Positions 1 to 8,227 of a stretch of DNA of 41,594 nucleotides are shown in pieces; positions within the stretch are counted from its first letter, which is position 1; each line of letters starts with the position of its first letter. The position numbers and the translations under genes are program-made. The notes beneath the pieces were generated by a model that was not told the DNA's origin, did no database searches, and was given only the letters and a program-made list of their open reading frames with translations. The stretch covers positions 1-41,594 of the forward strand of contig CALHQJ010000093.1 in assembly GCA_938036545.1 (NCBI GenBank), written 5' to 3'. Source of the DNA: an uncultured Clostridium sp. GTDB taxonomy: Bacteria > Bacillota > Clostridia > Lachnospirales > Lachnospiraceae.

Positions 1-201
1 TAAGTAAAAGCTGACTCTGGCTACTCCGTCATCCGGCCCTAAATCCGGAAGAATATCAATAAACATTCCTTTAGTTTCTTTTTCTGTCAGAGGAATCTTG
101 TCTTCAATCTCGATTCCCTCAATGCCTATTTCGTCAAACATGCTGCTGACCAAATCTACCGCTTCCGTGGTAGTTGTTAACGTAAATTTTTTCCACTTCA
201 T
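1..201 (-). CDS. prmA: Ribosomal protein L11 methyltransferase, N-terminal part
   Basis: The 67 codons present begin MKWKKFTLTTTTEAVDLVSS and continue with IEGIEIEDK and FIDILPDLGPDD. This is the substrate-recognition N-terminus of PrmA, the SAM-dependent enzyme that trimethylates ribosomal protein L11 in the cytoplasm. The methyltransferase domain lies beyond the left window edge. The ATG at 201 has an AGGAG box about 7 nt upstream. In many Firmicutes prmA follows dnaJ directly. Here about 9.9 kb of other genes separate the two and prmA has its own promoter. Identification rests on N-terminal sequence alone but the match is characteristic. Confidence 0.85.
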   Translation of the reverse strand, partial: MKWKKFTLTTTTEAVDLVSSMFDEIGIEGIEIEDKIPLTEKETKGMFIDILPDLGPDDGVARVSFYL

Positions 202-251
202 GGGGCTTCTCCTATTCCTCTGGGGCTTTTTCTCCTAATTGTGCACTTTTC

Positions 252-280
252 ATCATAACATATTTTCTTTTTACTGACAA
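252..280 (-). promoter_or_regulatory. Sigma-A promoter for prmA
   Basis: On the minus strand TTGTCA (280-275), a 17-nt spacer and TATGAT (257-252) lie about 50 nt upstream of the prmA start. The rest of 202-513 holds no ORF or RNA gene that I can support. Confidence 0.6.
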
Positions 281-513
281 GGGCGGAAAAAGCCGTTTAC
301 CATTACGAAATTTTTTATTTTAATGCAATAAAACAGCTTTCTAATGCATTAACTTACTGAACGGATGAAAATTCTTCTGGAACAGAGGTATTTTGGGAAA
401 GGCAAATCAAGACGAAATTCCTTGATGCATTACACATTCCATCACACCGCCTGACCATCCTGCTTCTGACAGGGGATTTTCACTTTTACAAACCGGATTT
501 GTAATCCAGGAAA

Positions 514-553
514 GCGGAGCGCTCCAGTTCTTTTCAGAAACGGGGCGCTCCAC
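514..553 (-). terminator. Hairpin at the 3' end of marR, possible terminator
   Basis: GCGGAGCGC (514-522) pairs with GCGCTCCAC (545-553) with one wobble, and the inner bases extend the stem. It lies directly after the marR stop. The T-rich stretch follows the hairpin on the plus strand (TTTTATTTTTC), so it is a better terminator for plus-strand transcription than for marR. No plus-strand gene lies upstream of it. Confidence 0.45.
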
Positions 554-555
554 TT

Positions 556-1008
556 TTATTTTTCTCTGGATTCTACTTTTTTCAAAATCGTCTTAATCTC
601 TGACACGCAGGTTAAAAAACGTTCCAGTTCGGACGGGGATAAATGGCCGAACCGCTGTTCCAGCTGCTGCCTCACATACTTCTTTTCTTTTTGAATCAGT
701 TCTTTTCCCTTTGCAGTCAGGCGGACAAAAACCAGCTTTCGATTAGCCTCGTCATAGAAGCGTTCCACATACCCCTCTTCTACTAGCGGTGCAACAACTC
801 TGGTAGCCTGCTCTCTGGAAGCGGCAATACTCTCCGCCACCTGTCCCATGGTCATGTCTCCCTTGCTTCCCAATGCTAAAAGGGCGTAAAACTGATGGCG
901 GGAAAACTTGATTTCCCGATAATCCAGGGAGTAAAGCAACACCTTCTGACATGCAAAAAAGGTTTCAAATAACGCAGTAATTCCCCTGTCATTGGTCACA
1001 CTGTCCAT
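556..1008 (-). CDS. MarR-family transcriptional regulator
   Basis: A 150-residue protein with the winged-helix layout of MarR. FSRHQFYALLALGSKGDMTMGQVAES is the helix before the DNA-binding helix, ASREQATRVVAPLVEEGYVER the recognition helix and start of the wing, and YDEANRKLVFVRLTAKGKEL the wing. The start is the internal ATG at 1008 because AGGAGG ends 6 nt upstream of it; an in-frame ATG at 1047 has no such site and would overlap the promoter. The gene diverges from citrate synthase, and an 18-bp palindrome overlaps the -35 box of its own promoter. Autorepression and control of citrate synthase are therefore likely (inference). The ligand is unknown. Confidence 0.85.
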   Translation of the reverse strand: MDSVTNDRGITALFETFFACQKVLLYSLDYREIKFSRHQFYALLALGSKGDMTMGQVAESIAASREQATRVVAPLVEEGYVERFYDEANRKLVFVRLTAKGKELIQKEKKYVRQQLEQRFGHLSPSELERFLTCVSEIKTILKKVESREK

Positions 1009-1026
1009 ATCGTTCCTCCTATGGCT

Positions 1027-1054
1027 ATTATAGCGAATTTCTGCCATATGTCAA
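1027..1054 (-). promoter_or_regulatory. Promoter of the MarR gene
   Basis: On the minus strand TTGACA (1054-1049), a 16-nt spacer and TATAAT (1032-1027). Both hexamers are consensus. The -35 box overlaps the edge of the palindrome at 1051-1068. Confidence 0.8.
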
Positions 1055-1068
1055 TGATTAATCATTGA
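1051..1068. promoter_or_regulatory. 18-bp perfect palindrome, likely MarR operator
   Basis: TCAATGATTAATCATTGA is a perfect palindrome between the two divergent promoters. It overlaps the -35 box of the marR promoter and lies 6 bp upstream of the -35 box of the citrate synthase promoter. A weaker inverted repeat, ATTGA-N6-TCAAT at 1074-1089, covers the citrate synthase -35 box. MarR proteins commonly bind palindromes of this size as dimers. The assignment is inference from position. Confidence 0.7.
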
Positions 1069-1074
1069 TTATGA

Positions 1075-1104
1075 TTGACAAATATCAATTAAAGGTGATA
1101 TACT
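1075..1104 (+). promoter_or_regulatory. Promoter of citrate synthase
   Basis: TTGACA (1075-1080), an 18-nt spacer and TATACT (1099-1104). The start codon at 1136 is about 25 nt past the expected transcription start, with AAAGGAGG in between. Confidence 0.8.
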
Positions 1105-1135
1105 GACTCCATACTTATCTTAAAGGAGGAACCTT

Positions 1136-2503
1136 ATGGCAGATAATCGTTTATATGTTGAAGAATACGCCGCCCACCAGCTAAGAGAGTGCATCGAGCA
1201 CAATAGTATCAATCCCGCTCTTTTTTCTGAGTACGGTGTGAAGCGCGGCTTAAGAGATAAAAACGGCAAAGGCGTTTTAGCCGGCCTTACCAACATTTCC
1301 TTAATCCAGTCCCGTAAAGAAGAAAACGGACAGTCTGTTCCCTGCGATGGCCGCCTGCTGTACCGCGGTTATGACATCCGTGATCTTGTAAAAGGATTTT
1401 TAGAAGCCAAGCACTTTGGTTTTGAAGAAATTACCTACCTGCTTCTCTTCGGTGTCCTTCCAACCGAGGCCCAGTTAGCGGAATTTCAGGATATCCTTAC
1501 CCGCAGCAATTTTCTTCCTACCAACTTTGTCCGTGACGTCATCATGAAGGCCCCCGGCAAGGATATTATGAACTCCATGACCAAGAGCGTCCTGACCCTG
1601 GCTTCTTATGACGACAAGGTATCGGATAATTCCCTGGAAAACGTTCTCCGCCAGTGTTTAAGCTTAATTGCCACCTTCCCCAAGATGGCTGTTTATGCAT
1701 ACCATGCATACAACCACTATGAAAGGGACGACAGTTTATACATCCACCGTCCAGATCCCAATCTTTCCACAGCAGAAAACTTCCTGCGGCTTCTTCGTCC
1801 GGATAAATCTTATACTGCCCTGGAAGCCAACGTGCTGGATCTTGCCCTGGTTCTTCATATGGAGCATGGCGGCGGTAATAACTCCACCTTTACTACCCGT
1901 GTCGTTACCTCTTCCGGTTCTGATACATACTCGGTAATTGCTGCAGCATTATCCTCCTTAAAAGGTCCAAAGCACGGCGGCGCCAACATCAAGGTTGTGG
2001 AAATGATGTCTGATATTAAAACTCATGTAAAGGATACCTCTGATCCGGAAGAAGTCCGTAACTATCTGGAAAAGATTCTTCACAAAGAGGCCTTTGACAA
2101 AAAGGGACTTATTTACGGTATGGGCCATGCGGTTTATTCCATTTCCGATCCACGTGCCCAGATCTTTAAAGGCTTTGTAGAGAAACTGGCAAAGGAAAAA
2201 GGACGCAATGAAGATTTCGCCCTGTATTCCATGATTGAAACCATGGCGCCTCAGGTCATTGCCGGAGAACGGGCCATTTACAAGGGCGTAAGCGCCAATG
2301 TAGACTTTTACAGCGGCTTTGTTTACAGTATGTTAGACATTCCCACTGAACTGTTCACTCCAATGTTTGCCATCGCCCGTATTGTCGGCTGGAGTGCTCA
2401 CCGGTTAGAAGAGTTAATTAACGTAGATAAGATTATCCGTCCTGCTTACCAGAGCCTGCTGAGTGAAGAATCCCTGCCTTACATCAAGATGGAGGATCGA
2501 TAA
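1136..2503 (+). CDS. gltA: Citrate (Si)-synthase
   Basis: A 455-residue cytoplasmic enzyme of the citrate synthase family, which condenses oxaloacetate with acetyl-CoA. The three catalytic positions are visible: His244 in EHGGGNNST, His331 in GMGHAVYSISDPRA and Asp390 in VDFYSGF. GPKHGGAN is the usual glycine-rich segment. The variant EHGGGNNS replaces the DHEQNAS form of enterobacterial enzymes. The start has AAAGGAGG 6 nt upstream. In a fermentative clostridium the likely role is an oxidative branch towards 2-oxoglutarate and glutamate (inference). A 2-methylcitrate synthase activity cannot be excluded from sequence. No aconitase or isocitrate dehydrogenase gene is adjacent; the partner is the divergent MarR gene. 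Confidence 0.92.
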   Translation: MADNRLYVEEYAAHQLRECIEHNSINPALFSEYGVKRGLRDKNGKGVLAGLTNISLIQSRKEENGQSVPCDGRLLYRGYDIRDLVKGFLEAKHFGFEEITYLLLFGVLPTEAQLAEFQDILTRSNFLPTNFVRDVIMKAPGKDIMNSMTKSVLTLASYDDKVSDNSLENVLRQCLSLIATFPKMAVYAYHAYNHYERDDSLYIHRPDPNLSTAENFLRLLRPDKSYTALEANVLDLALVLHMEHGGGNNSTFTTRVVTSSGSDTYSVIAAALSSLKGPKHGGANIKVVEMMSDIKTHVKDTSDPEEVRNYLEKILHKEAFDKKGLIYGMGHAVYSISDPRAQIFKGFVEKLAKEKGRNEDFALYSMIETMAPQVIAGERAIYKGVSANVDFYSGFVYSMLDIPTELFTPMFAIARIVGWSAHRLEELINVDKIIRPAYQSLLSEESLPYIKMEDR

Positions 2504-2525
2504 GGTTATTACCTGAATATTTTTA

Positions 2526-2560
2526 CGGGAGTGTATCATGTAAGATGCACTCCCGCTTTC
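2526..2560 (+). terminator. Terminator between converging gltA and nspC
   Basis: CGGGAGTG (2526-2533) pairs with CACTCCCG (2548-2555), and four further inner pairs give a 12-bp stem with a 6-nt loop. A short pyrimidine run (CTTTCATT) follows on the plus strand. It sits in the only gap between two converging genes and may serve both. Confidence 0.65.
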
Positions 2561-2575
2561 ATTAAAATTCTTCAC

Positions 2576-3727
2576 TTAGTTTGTATCATATCCAAGTCTC
2601 TTTTTAAAATCCTGGTATCCAAAGGCAGTTAATTGCGTAAGAGTACCGTCAGCACCCATTTTGTAAATATCAGGCAGCGGCATCCCATTAAATGTATTAT
2701 TCTTGCATGTTGTATAAATAGCCATGTCTCCAAACACCAAAATGTCTCCTGTCTTCAGCTGTTCATCAAAGTTATAGTCCCCAATGATATCTCCGGAAAG
2801 GCAGGTTGGACCAGCTAAACGATACGAATATTTTCCTGTGTCCGTCTGATTTTTATTTAAAACAGGCGGAGTATATGGCATTTCAATCACATCAGGCATA
2901 TGACAGGCAGCGCTTGTATTGAGAATGGCAATTTTAACGCCGCCATTCTCCACAATATCCAGCACCTGGCTCACCAGATAGCCTGCATTCAGAGCAACTG
3001 CTTCACCTGGCTCCAGGTACACTTGCAAATCCCATGCTTTCTGAGCTTCCGTAATTATTCTCTCAAGCTTTTGCAAATCATATCCTTCTTTTGTGATGTG
3101 GTGGCCTCCTCCCATATTCAGCCATTTCATTCGGGGAAGAATTCCACCGAACGTTTTTGCAACTGCTCGGATGGTTATTTCCAACGCATCCGAATCCTGT
3201 TCGCAAAGTGTATGAAAATGAAGTCCGTCCAGCAATTCCAGAAGTTCCTCTGTCATTTCGCGATTCCAAATTTCCCACGTAACTCCAAGACGGCTGCCTT
3301 TTGCACAAGGATCATAGAGTTCATGTTCTTTCTGGGTAGAGCACTCCGGATTAATGCGCAGTCCCACACTTTTGCCTCGTTTTTTTGCCATTCTTCCATA
3401 TTTTTCCAACTGGCTAACCGAATTAAACACAATATGATCTGCATAGTTTAACAGTTCTTCCATTTCACCATCACAGTAAGCGGCACAAAAAACGTGTACC
3501 TCTCTGTCCGGCATTTCCTCTGCTCCTAACCGTGCTTCATAAAGCCCGCTTGCCTCTGTCCCTGATAGATACTGTGACAAAAGCGGGTAAAAATCATAGT
3601 TTGAAAAAGCTTTTTGTGCCAGTAAAATTTTACATCCAGTATGCTTTATAACAGAGGATAATATTTCAGCATTTTTTATCAGCTTCTTTTCATCAATTAT
3701 ATAACAAGGCGTTTTTAAATTTTTCAT
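2576..3727 (-). CDS. nspC: Carboxynorspermidine/carboxyspermidine decarboxylase
   Basis: A 383-residue PLP enzyme with the alanine-racemase fold. It removes CO2 from carboxy(nor)spermidine to give spermidine or norspermidine. Visible features are the PLP lysine Lys39 in LLAQKAFS, HFHTLCEQ, the GGGHH phosphate-binding segment, YLEPGEA and the catalytic cysteine segment GPTCLSGD. Length is typical. The start overlaps the upstream stop by one base (TAATG), so the two are translationally coupled. It is the last gene of the operon. With putrescine as acceptor its product would be spermidine. If the upstream dehydrogenase uses agmatine instead, the substrate would be carboxyaminopropylagmatine, a route known from cyanobacteria; sequence alone does not decide. 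Confidence 0.92.
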   Translation of the reverse strand: MKNLKTPCYIIDEKKLIKNAEILSSVIKHTGCKILLAQKAFSNYDFYPLLSQYLSGTEASGLYEARLGAEEMPDREVHVFCAAYCDGEMEELLNYADHIVFNSVSQLEKYGRMAKKRGKSVGLRINPECSTQKEHELYDPCAKGSRLGVTWEIWNREMTEELLELLDGLHFHTLCEQDSDALEITIRAVAKTFGGILPRMKWLNMGGGHHITKEGYDLQKLERIITEAQKAWDLQVYLEPGEAVALNAGYLVSQVLDIVENGGVKIAILNTSAACHMPDVIEMPYTPPVLNKNQTDTGKYSYRLAGPTCLSGDIIGDYNFDEQLKTGDILVFGDMAIYTTCKNNTFNGMPLPDIYKMGADGTLTQLTAFGYQDFKKRLGYDTN

Positions 3728-4986
3728 TATTCCACCAGTTCCGGATTATGATTTTCGCTGCGCGGCAGACCATACTGATCCAATGCATCCAGAAATGGAT
3801 CTGGATCGAATTCTTCTACTGTATGCACACCGGTTTTATTCCACTTACCTGTCAAAAGCATTAATGCACCGCACATGGCAGGTACTCCTGTAGTATAGCT
3901 GACTGCCTGGCTTTTTACTTCTTGATAACATTCCTGATGGTCACAGATATTATAAATATAATACGTCTTTTCTTTTCCGTCTTTCTTACCTGTAAAGATA
4001 CATCCAATATTAGTCTTTCCGTGTGTACGCGGACCAAGACTTGCAGGATCTGGAAGAAGCTCTTTTAAAAATTTAATTGGCACAATCTGCTGTCCTTCAA
4101 AAGTAACCGGCACAGTGGAAAGCATACCGACATTTTCAAGACAGCGCATATGTGTCAGATAGCTTTCTCCAAATGTCATAAAGAATCGGATTCTTTTTAC
4201 TTCTGGAATGTTCTGCGCCAGAGATTCCAGTTCCTCATGGTGCAAAAGATACATATCTTTTTTTCCAACGCCGTCAAACTCGTACTCACGTTTTATACTC
4301 ATAGCGGGGATTTCAACCCATTTTCCTTTTTCTATATAGCTTCCCGGAGCAGAAACTTCACGTAAATTTACTTCCGGATTAAAATTCGTTGCAAATGGAT
4401 ACCCGTGGTCGCCGCCATTGCAGTCCAGAATATCTATCGTATCAATTGTATCGAACTCATGCTTTTTTGCATAGGCACAATATGCCTGTGTAACTCCAGG
4501 ATCAAAGCCACATCCAAGGAGCGCTGTAAGCCCTGCCTGTTCAAACCTTTCACGGTACGCCCACTGCCAGCTGTAATCAAAATATGCTGAAAATCCCTGC
4601 TCTTCGCATCTCTTATTGTAAATTTTTCTCCATTCCGGATCATCTGTATCTTCAGGTTCATAGTTTGCAGTATCCATATAATTCACACCGCAGGCAAGGC
4701 AGGCATCCATAATAGCCAGATCCTGGTATGGCAGGGCAATGTTCATCACAAGATCCGGTTTATACGAATTAATCAGTTCAATCAGCTGATGCACATCATC
4801 TGCATCCACCTGAGCGGTTGTAATTACAGTACCAGTCTGACCTTTTAATTCTGCTGCAAGTGCATCGCACTTAGATTTTGTACGGCTTGCAATACAAATT
4901 TCCGTAAAAACTTCATCCACCTGACAGCACTTTCTAATAGCTACACTGGCAACTCCGCCACATCCAATTACTAAAACTCTACTCAT
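3727..4986 (-). CDS. Carboxynorspermidine/carboxyspermidine dehydrogenase (saccharopine dehydrogenase family)
   Basis: A 419-residue protein that begins MSRVLVIGCGGVASVAIRKC, an N-terminal Rossmann NAD(P) site with GxGGVA. ANYEPEDTDDPEW and LGCGFDPGVTQAYCAYA follow, typical of the CASDH branch of saccharopine dehydrogenases. The family reductively condenses aspartate semialdehyde with a diamine (putrescine or diaminopropane; agmatine in the cyanobacterial variant). It is followed by nspC with one base of overlap and preceded by speB with a 14-nt gap containing AGGAGG. The pairing with a decarboxylase of the nspC family supports the polyamine assignment over lysine metabolism. Confidence 0.9.
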   Translation of the reverse strand: MSRVLVIGCGGVASVAIRKCCQVDEVFTEICIASRTKSKCDALAAELKGQTGTVITTAQVDADDVHQLIELINSYKPDLVMNIALPYQDLAIMDACLACGVNYMDTANYEPEDTDDPEWRKIYNKRCEEQGFSAYFDYSWQWAYRERFEQAGLTALLGCGFDPGVTQAYCAYAKKHEFDTIDTIDILDCNGGDHGYPFATNFNPEVNLREVSAPGSYIEKGKWVEIPAMSIKREYEFDGVGKKDMYLLHHEELESLAQNIPEVKRIRFFMTFGESYLTHMRCLENVGMLSTVPVTFEGQQIVPIKFLKELLPDPASLGPRTHGKTNIGCIFTGKKDGKEKTYYIYNICDHQECYQEVKSQAVSYTTGVPAMCGALMLLTGKWNKTGVHTVEEFDPDPFLDALDQYGLPRSENHNPELVE

Positions 4987-5000
4987 TTTTTATCCTCCTT

Positions 5001-5855
5001 TTACTTATAAAATGCCAGAAGCATTTCTCTGACAAGTTTACATGCTGTCGCCGTAGAAGCTCCGCTTATGTCCAGCATAGGCGCCAGCTCATTTATATCG
5101 CATCCTACAATATTGGCTTTTGATGCACAAATAACTGCTTTCAGCAGTTCCATAAAACTTACTCCTCCCGCTTCGGGAGTTCCTGTTCCACAAAAAACTG
5201 AAGGATCCAGACAATCCAAATCGACCGTAATATAGACTGGAGTCCTTTCTTTCAAAAGTTTTTCTACCAGAACATCCAATCCATAAAAATCAAATCTTCG
5301 CATATTTGTATGAGCTTTCGCAAAATCAAATTCTGCCTTTTCACCACTTCTGATGCAAAACTGATGAATCCTTCCATCTCCTACCAGCTCATAACAGCGC
5401 CGCATAACACAGGCATGACTGAGTTGGGCTCCAAGATAATGATCCCGAAGATCTGCATGGGCATCGAAATGAATAATATTAAGGTCAGGATACTGTTCAA
5501 AAACAGCGTTTACAGCCCCAAGAGTTACCAGATGTTCGCCTCCAATCAAAAATGGAATTTTTCCATCCTGCAAAATCTGTTTTGTCTTCATCTCGATATC
5601 ATAGAGTGCCGCTTCTGCAGATCCAAAACAAAGTTCTAAATCACCACCATCGAAAATACAAACATCTTCCAGATCTTTATCCTGATAAGGGCTGTATGTT
5701 TCAATACCAAAACTTTCATGACGGATAGCAGAAGAACCGAATCTTGCTCCAGGACGAAAACTTGTCGTTGAGTCAAATGGAGCACCAAACATCACTATTC
5801 TGGCATCCGTATATTCGCTGTCGCATCCAATAAATGTTTCTATATTTTTCTTCAA
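5001..5855 (-). CDS. speB: Agmatinase-family ureohydrolase
   Basis: A 284-residue manganese ureohydrolase. The metal-binding motifs are GGEHLVT, HFDAHADLR and VDLDCLDPS, in order. The expected reaction is agmatine to putrescine plus urea. The start is a TTG at 5855 whose last two bases are shared with the TGA stop of speE (TTGA), with GGAGGAGGT 6 nt upstream. A longer in-frame reading to 5960 would lie inside speE and has no ribosome site. The enzyme could instead act on aminopropylagmatine, giving spermidine directly; relatives with that substrate are known and the motifs do not separate them. Confidence 0.9.
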   Translation of the reverse strand: MKKNIETFIGCDSEYTDARIVMFGAPFDSTTSFRPGARFGSSAIRHESFGIETYSPYQDKDLEDVCIFDGGDLELCFGSAEAALYDIEMKTKQILQDGKIPFLIGGEHLVTLGAVNAVFEQYPDLNIIHFDAHADLRDHYLGAQLSHACVMRRCYELVGDGRIHQFCIRSGEKAEFDFAKAHTNMRRFDFYGLDVLVEKLLKERTPVYITVDLDCLDPSVFCGTGTPEAGGVSFMELLKAVICASKANIVGCDINELAPMLDISGASTATACKLVREMLLAFYK

Positions 5856-6706
5856 GTTTCTACCTCCTCCAGCATCCTTTCCAAATATGCCGGTAAATAA
5901 AAGGCACCAACGTGCAGCTTTGTTGTATAGTATTTTGTATTTAAATGCAGCTTTTTCCACCTTTCTTCATCAAAATCTTCAATCGGATGATACTTTTTAC
6001 TTGCAAATCCAAACAGCCAATATCCTGCCGCATATGTTGGAATGTGGGCCTGATATACACGGCTGATGGGAAATGTGTTGACAATTCTTTTGTGGCTTCT
6101 TTGCATAACTTCTGCATCATGCTTGTAAAACGGACTTCCCTGTTGATTTACCATGATTCCGTCTTCCCGCAAGGCATTATAACAAATCCCATAAAATTCT
6201 CTCGTAAAATATCCTTCTGATGGACCAAACGGATCATTGGAATCTACTATAATCAGGTCGTATTTATCCTGGCATCGTCTGATAAAACGCAATGCGTTAT
6301 CAAAATAGATGTGTACTCTGCTGTCATCCAATTTACAGGCATTTTCCGGCAAAAAGGTACGGCAGGCTTTTATCACTTCTCCATCCATTTCTACAAGATC
6401 GATACGCCTGACACTATCATATCTTGTCAGTTCTTTCACCACTCCGCCATCACCTGCACCAATTACAAGAATGTCCTGTGCTTTTTTATGAACGGCCATC
6501 GGAACATGGGTAATCATTTCATCATAAATGAATTCATCTCGTTCCGTAAGCATCACATTTCCATCAAGTGACAATACTCGGCCAAATTCAGGAGTATCAA
6601 AAATGTCAATCTGCTGATATTCGCTTTTAAATGAATATAAGTGCCGGTTCACCCTTAAGCTGTGCTTCACATCAGCTGTATGACTTTCACTGAACCATAA
6701 ATCCAT
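5852..6706 (-). CDS. speE: Spermidine synthase family aminopropyltransferase
   Basis: A 284-residue protein with the N-terminal beta-strand domain (LWFSESHTADVKHSLRVN) and the Rossmann-like domain. VIGAGDGGVVKEL binds the cofactor, VEMDGEVIKA follows, and DSNDPFGPSEGYF carries the catalytic aspartate and gate-keeping loop. The family transfers aminopropyl from decarboxylated SAM to putrescine or agmatine. The start overlaps the speA stop by one base (TGATG) and its end overlaps speB by 4 nt. No SAM decarboxylase (speD) is in the window, although the operon also carries the carboxyspermidine route. The true donor and acceptor are therefore open. Confidence 0.9.
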   Translation of the reverse strand: MDLWFSESHTADVKHSLRVNRHLYSFKSEYQQIDIFDTPEFGRVLSLDGNVMLTERDEFIYDEMITHVPMAVHKKAQDILVIGAGDGGVVKELTRYDSVRRIDLVEMDGEVIKACRTFLPENACKLDDSRVHIYFDNALRFIRRCQDKYDLIIVDSNDPFGPSEGYFTREFYGICYNALREDGIMVNQQGSPFYKHDAEVMQRSHKRIVNTFPISRVYQAHIPTYAAGYWLFGFASKKYHPIEDFDEERWKKLHLNTKYYTTKLHVGAFYLPAYLERMLEEVET

Positions 6707-8175
6707 CAGACCGTCCTCCCTTCGTTTAAAATATTAATGTATTCGATGTCCGGATCTTCAGGTCCGGTCATTGAACATCCTTTTTCTTTTGCATACATAA
6801 TGTAATCAAGTATTTCTTTTGTAATGCGTTCGCCAGGGGCAAGTATAGGAATACCAGGAGGATAGCACATCACAAATTCACTGCATACAAATCCTTCGCT
6901 TTCCTTTAAAGGAATACTTCTCTTCTCCGCATAAAAGGCTTTTTGGGGACTGTATACAACTTCCGGATCGATGTATTCCTGACTCAGGAGCCCACCAGGA
7001 TCTTTCATGTATCTTCTTCGTATTTCTGCCAAAGCGCTCACAAGTCTTTCCAGCTCCTGCATTCTGTCACCAATGGAAAGATAAGCCAAAATATTGCCAA
7101 TATCTCCAAATTCAATTTGAATATCATACTCATCACGAAGAATATCATAGACTTCAATCCCTGCAAGGCCGATATCTCTCGTATGTATACTTAGCTTTGT
7201 CGGATCAAAATCAAACACAGAATCCTGATTAGCCAGTTCCTTGCCATAAGCATAATATCCGCCAATTGCATTGATTTCTTCCCTTGCATACTCTGCCATT
7301 TCAACTACTTTGCGAAATACGCTCTTCCCGCGTAACGCAAGATTTCTGCGGCTAATGTCAAGACTTGACATCAGCAGATAACTTCCCGAAGTAGTTTGTG
7401 TTAGATTGATAATCTGACGGACATGACCCGCATTTACATTTTTTCCAATCAAAAGAAGACTTGACTGTGTCAGACTCCCTCCGCTCTTATGCATAGATAC
7501 TGCTGCCATATCTGCGCCTGCTTCCATAGCAGAAACTGGCATATTTTCTCCAAAGTAAAAGTGTGTCCCGTGAGCTTCGTCCGCAAGGCACATCATTCCT
7601 GCCTTGTGAGCCATGTTTACGATCGCACGAAGGTCACTGCAAATCCCATAATATGTCGGATTATTGACCAGAACTGCAACTGCATCTGGATTTTCCACAA
7701 TTGCTTTTTGGACCTTCTCACGACTCATACCAAGAGAAATCCCCAGTCTTTTGTTCACTTCGGGATTTACATAAACAGGAATCGCACCACAAAGCACCAG
7801 AGCATTGATTACGCTTCTATGAACATTTCTTGGCAAAATAATTTTATCTCCTGGTTTGCAGCAAGAAAGTACCATACTTTGAACTGAACTCGTTGTTCCT
7901 CCTACCATCAAAAAGGCATGTTCCGCACCAAACGCATCTGCTGCAAGCAATTCTGCTTCATGAATAACAGACACAGGATGGCAAAGGTTATCCAATGGTT
8001 TCATACTGTTGACATCAATGCTGACACACTGCTCACCAAGAAATGCCGTAAGTTCCGGATTGCCTTTTCCATGTTTGTGCCCAGGCACATCAAAGGGAAC
8101 CACTCTCATTTCCCGAAATTTCTCCAGGGCCTCATAAATCGGTGCCTGGGATTGGTTCAAAAAGTCTTTTTTCAT
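6706..8175 (-). CDS. speA: Arginine decarboxylase, aspartate-aminotransferase fold (Orn/Lys/Arg decarboxylase family)
   Basis: A 489-residue PLP decarboxylase. The N-terminus has PFDVPGHKHGKGNPEL. LADEAHGTHFYFGENMP precedes the PLP lysine Lys230 in SMHKSGGSLTQSS, and the C-terminal domain has CYPPGIPILAPGERI. Length and motifs match the short form used by Firmicutes for biosynthetic arginine decarboxylation to agmatine. Lysine decarboxylase activity is possible by family but the following agmatinase gene favours arginine. The start has GAGGTGA upstream. It is the first gene of the operon. An intrinsic terminator ends about 15 nt before the start codon, within a leader of about 430 nt, so expression is probably set by read-through. 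Confidence 0.9.
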   Translation of the reverse strand: MKKDFLNQSQAPIYEALEKFREMRVVPFDVPGHKHGKGNPELTAFLGEQCVSIDVNSMKPLDNLCHPVSVIHEAELLAADAFGAEHAFLMVGGTTSSVQSMVLSCCKPGDKIILPRNVHRSVINALVLCGAIPVYVNPEVNKRLGISLGMSREKVQKAIVENPDAVAVLVNNPTYYGICSDLRAIVNMAHKAGMMCLADEAHGTHFYFGENMPVSAMEAGADMAAVSMHKSGGSLTQSSLLLIGKNVNAGHVRQIINLTQTTSGSYLLMSSLDISRRNLALRGKSVFRKVVEMAEYAREEINAIGGYYAYGKELANQDSVFDFDPTKLSIHTRDIGLAGIEVYDILRDEYDIQIEFGDIGNILAYLSIGDRMQELERLVSALAEIRRRYMKDPGGLLSQEYIDPEVVYSPQKAFYAEKRSIPLKESEGFVCSEFVMCYPPGIPILAPGERITKEILDYIMYAKEKGCSMTGPEDPDIEYINILNEGRTV

Positions 8176-8190
8176 ACTTCACCTCAAAAC

Positions 8191-8227
8191 AAAAAAACGC
8201 AAGCTGTTATTACACAACTTGCGTTTT
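8191..8227 (-). terminator. Intrinsic terminator in the speA leader (attenuator)
   Basis: On the minus strand AAAACGCAAG (8227-8218) pairs with CTTGCGTTTT (8203-8194), a perfect 10-bp stem with a 14-nt loop that can pair further. It is followed by a run of T residues to 8191 and then TTTT after one G. The speA ribosome site and start follow within 20 nt. A terminator placed between promoter and first gene is the usual mark of transcription attenuation. Confidence 0.85.
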
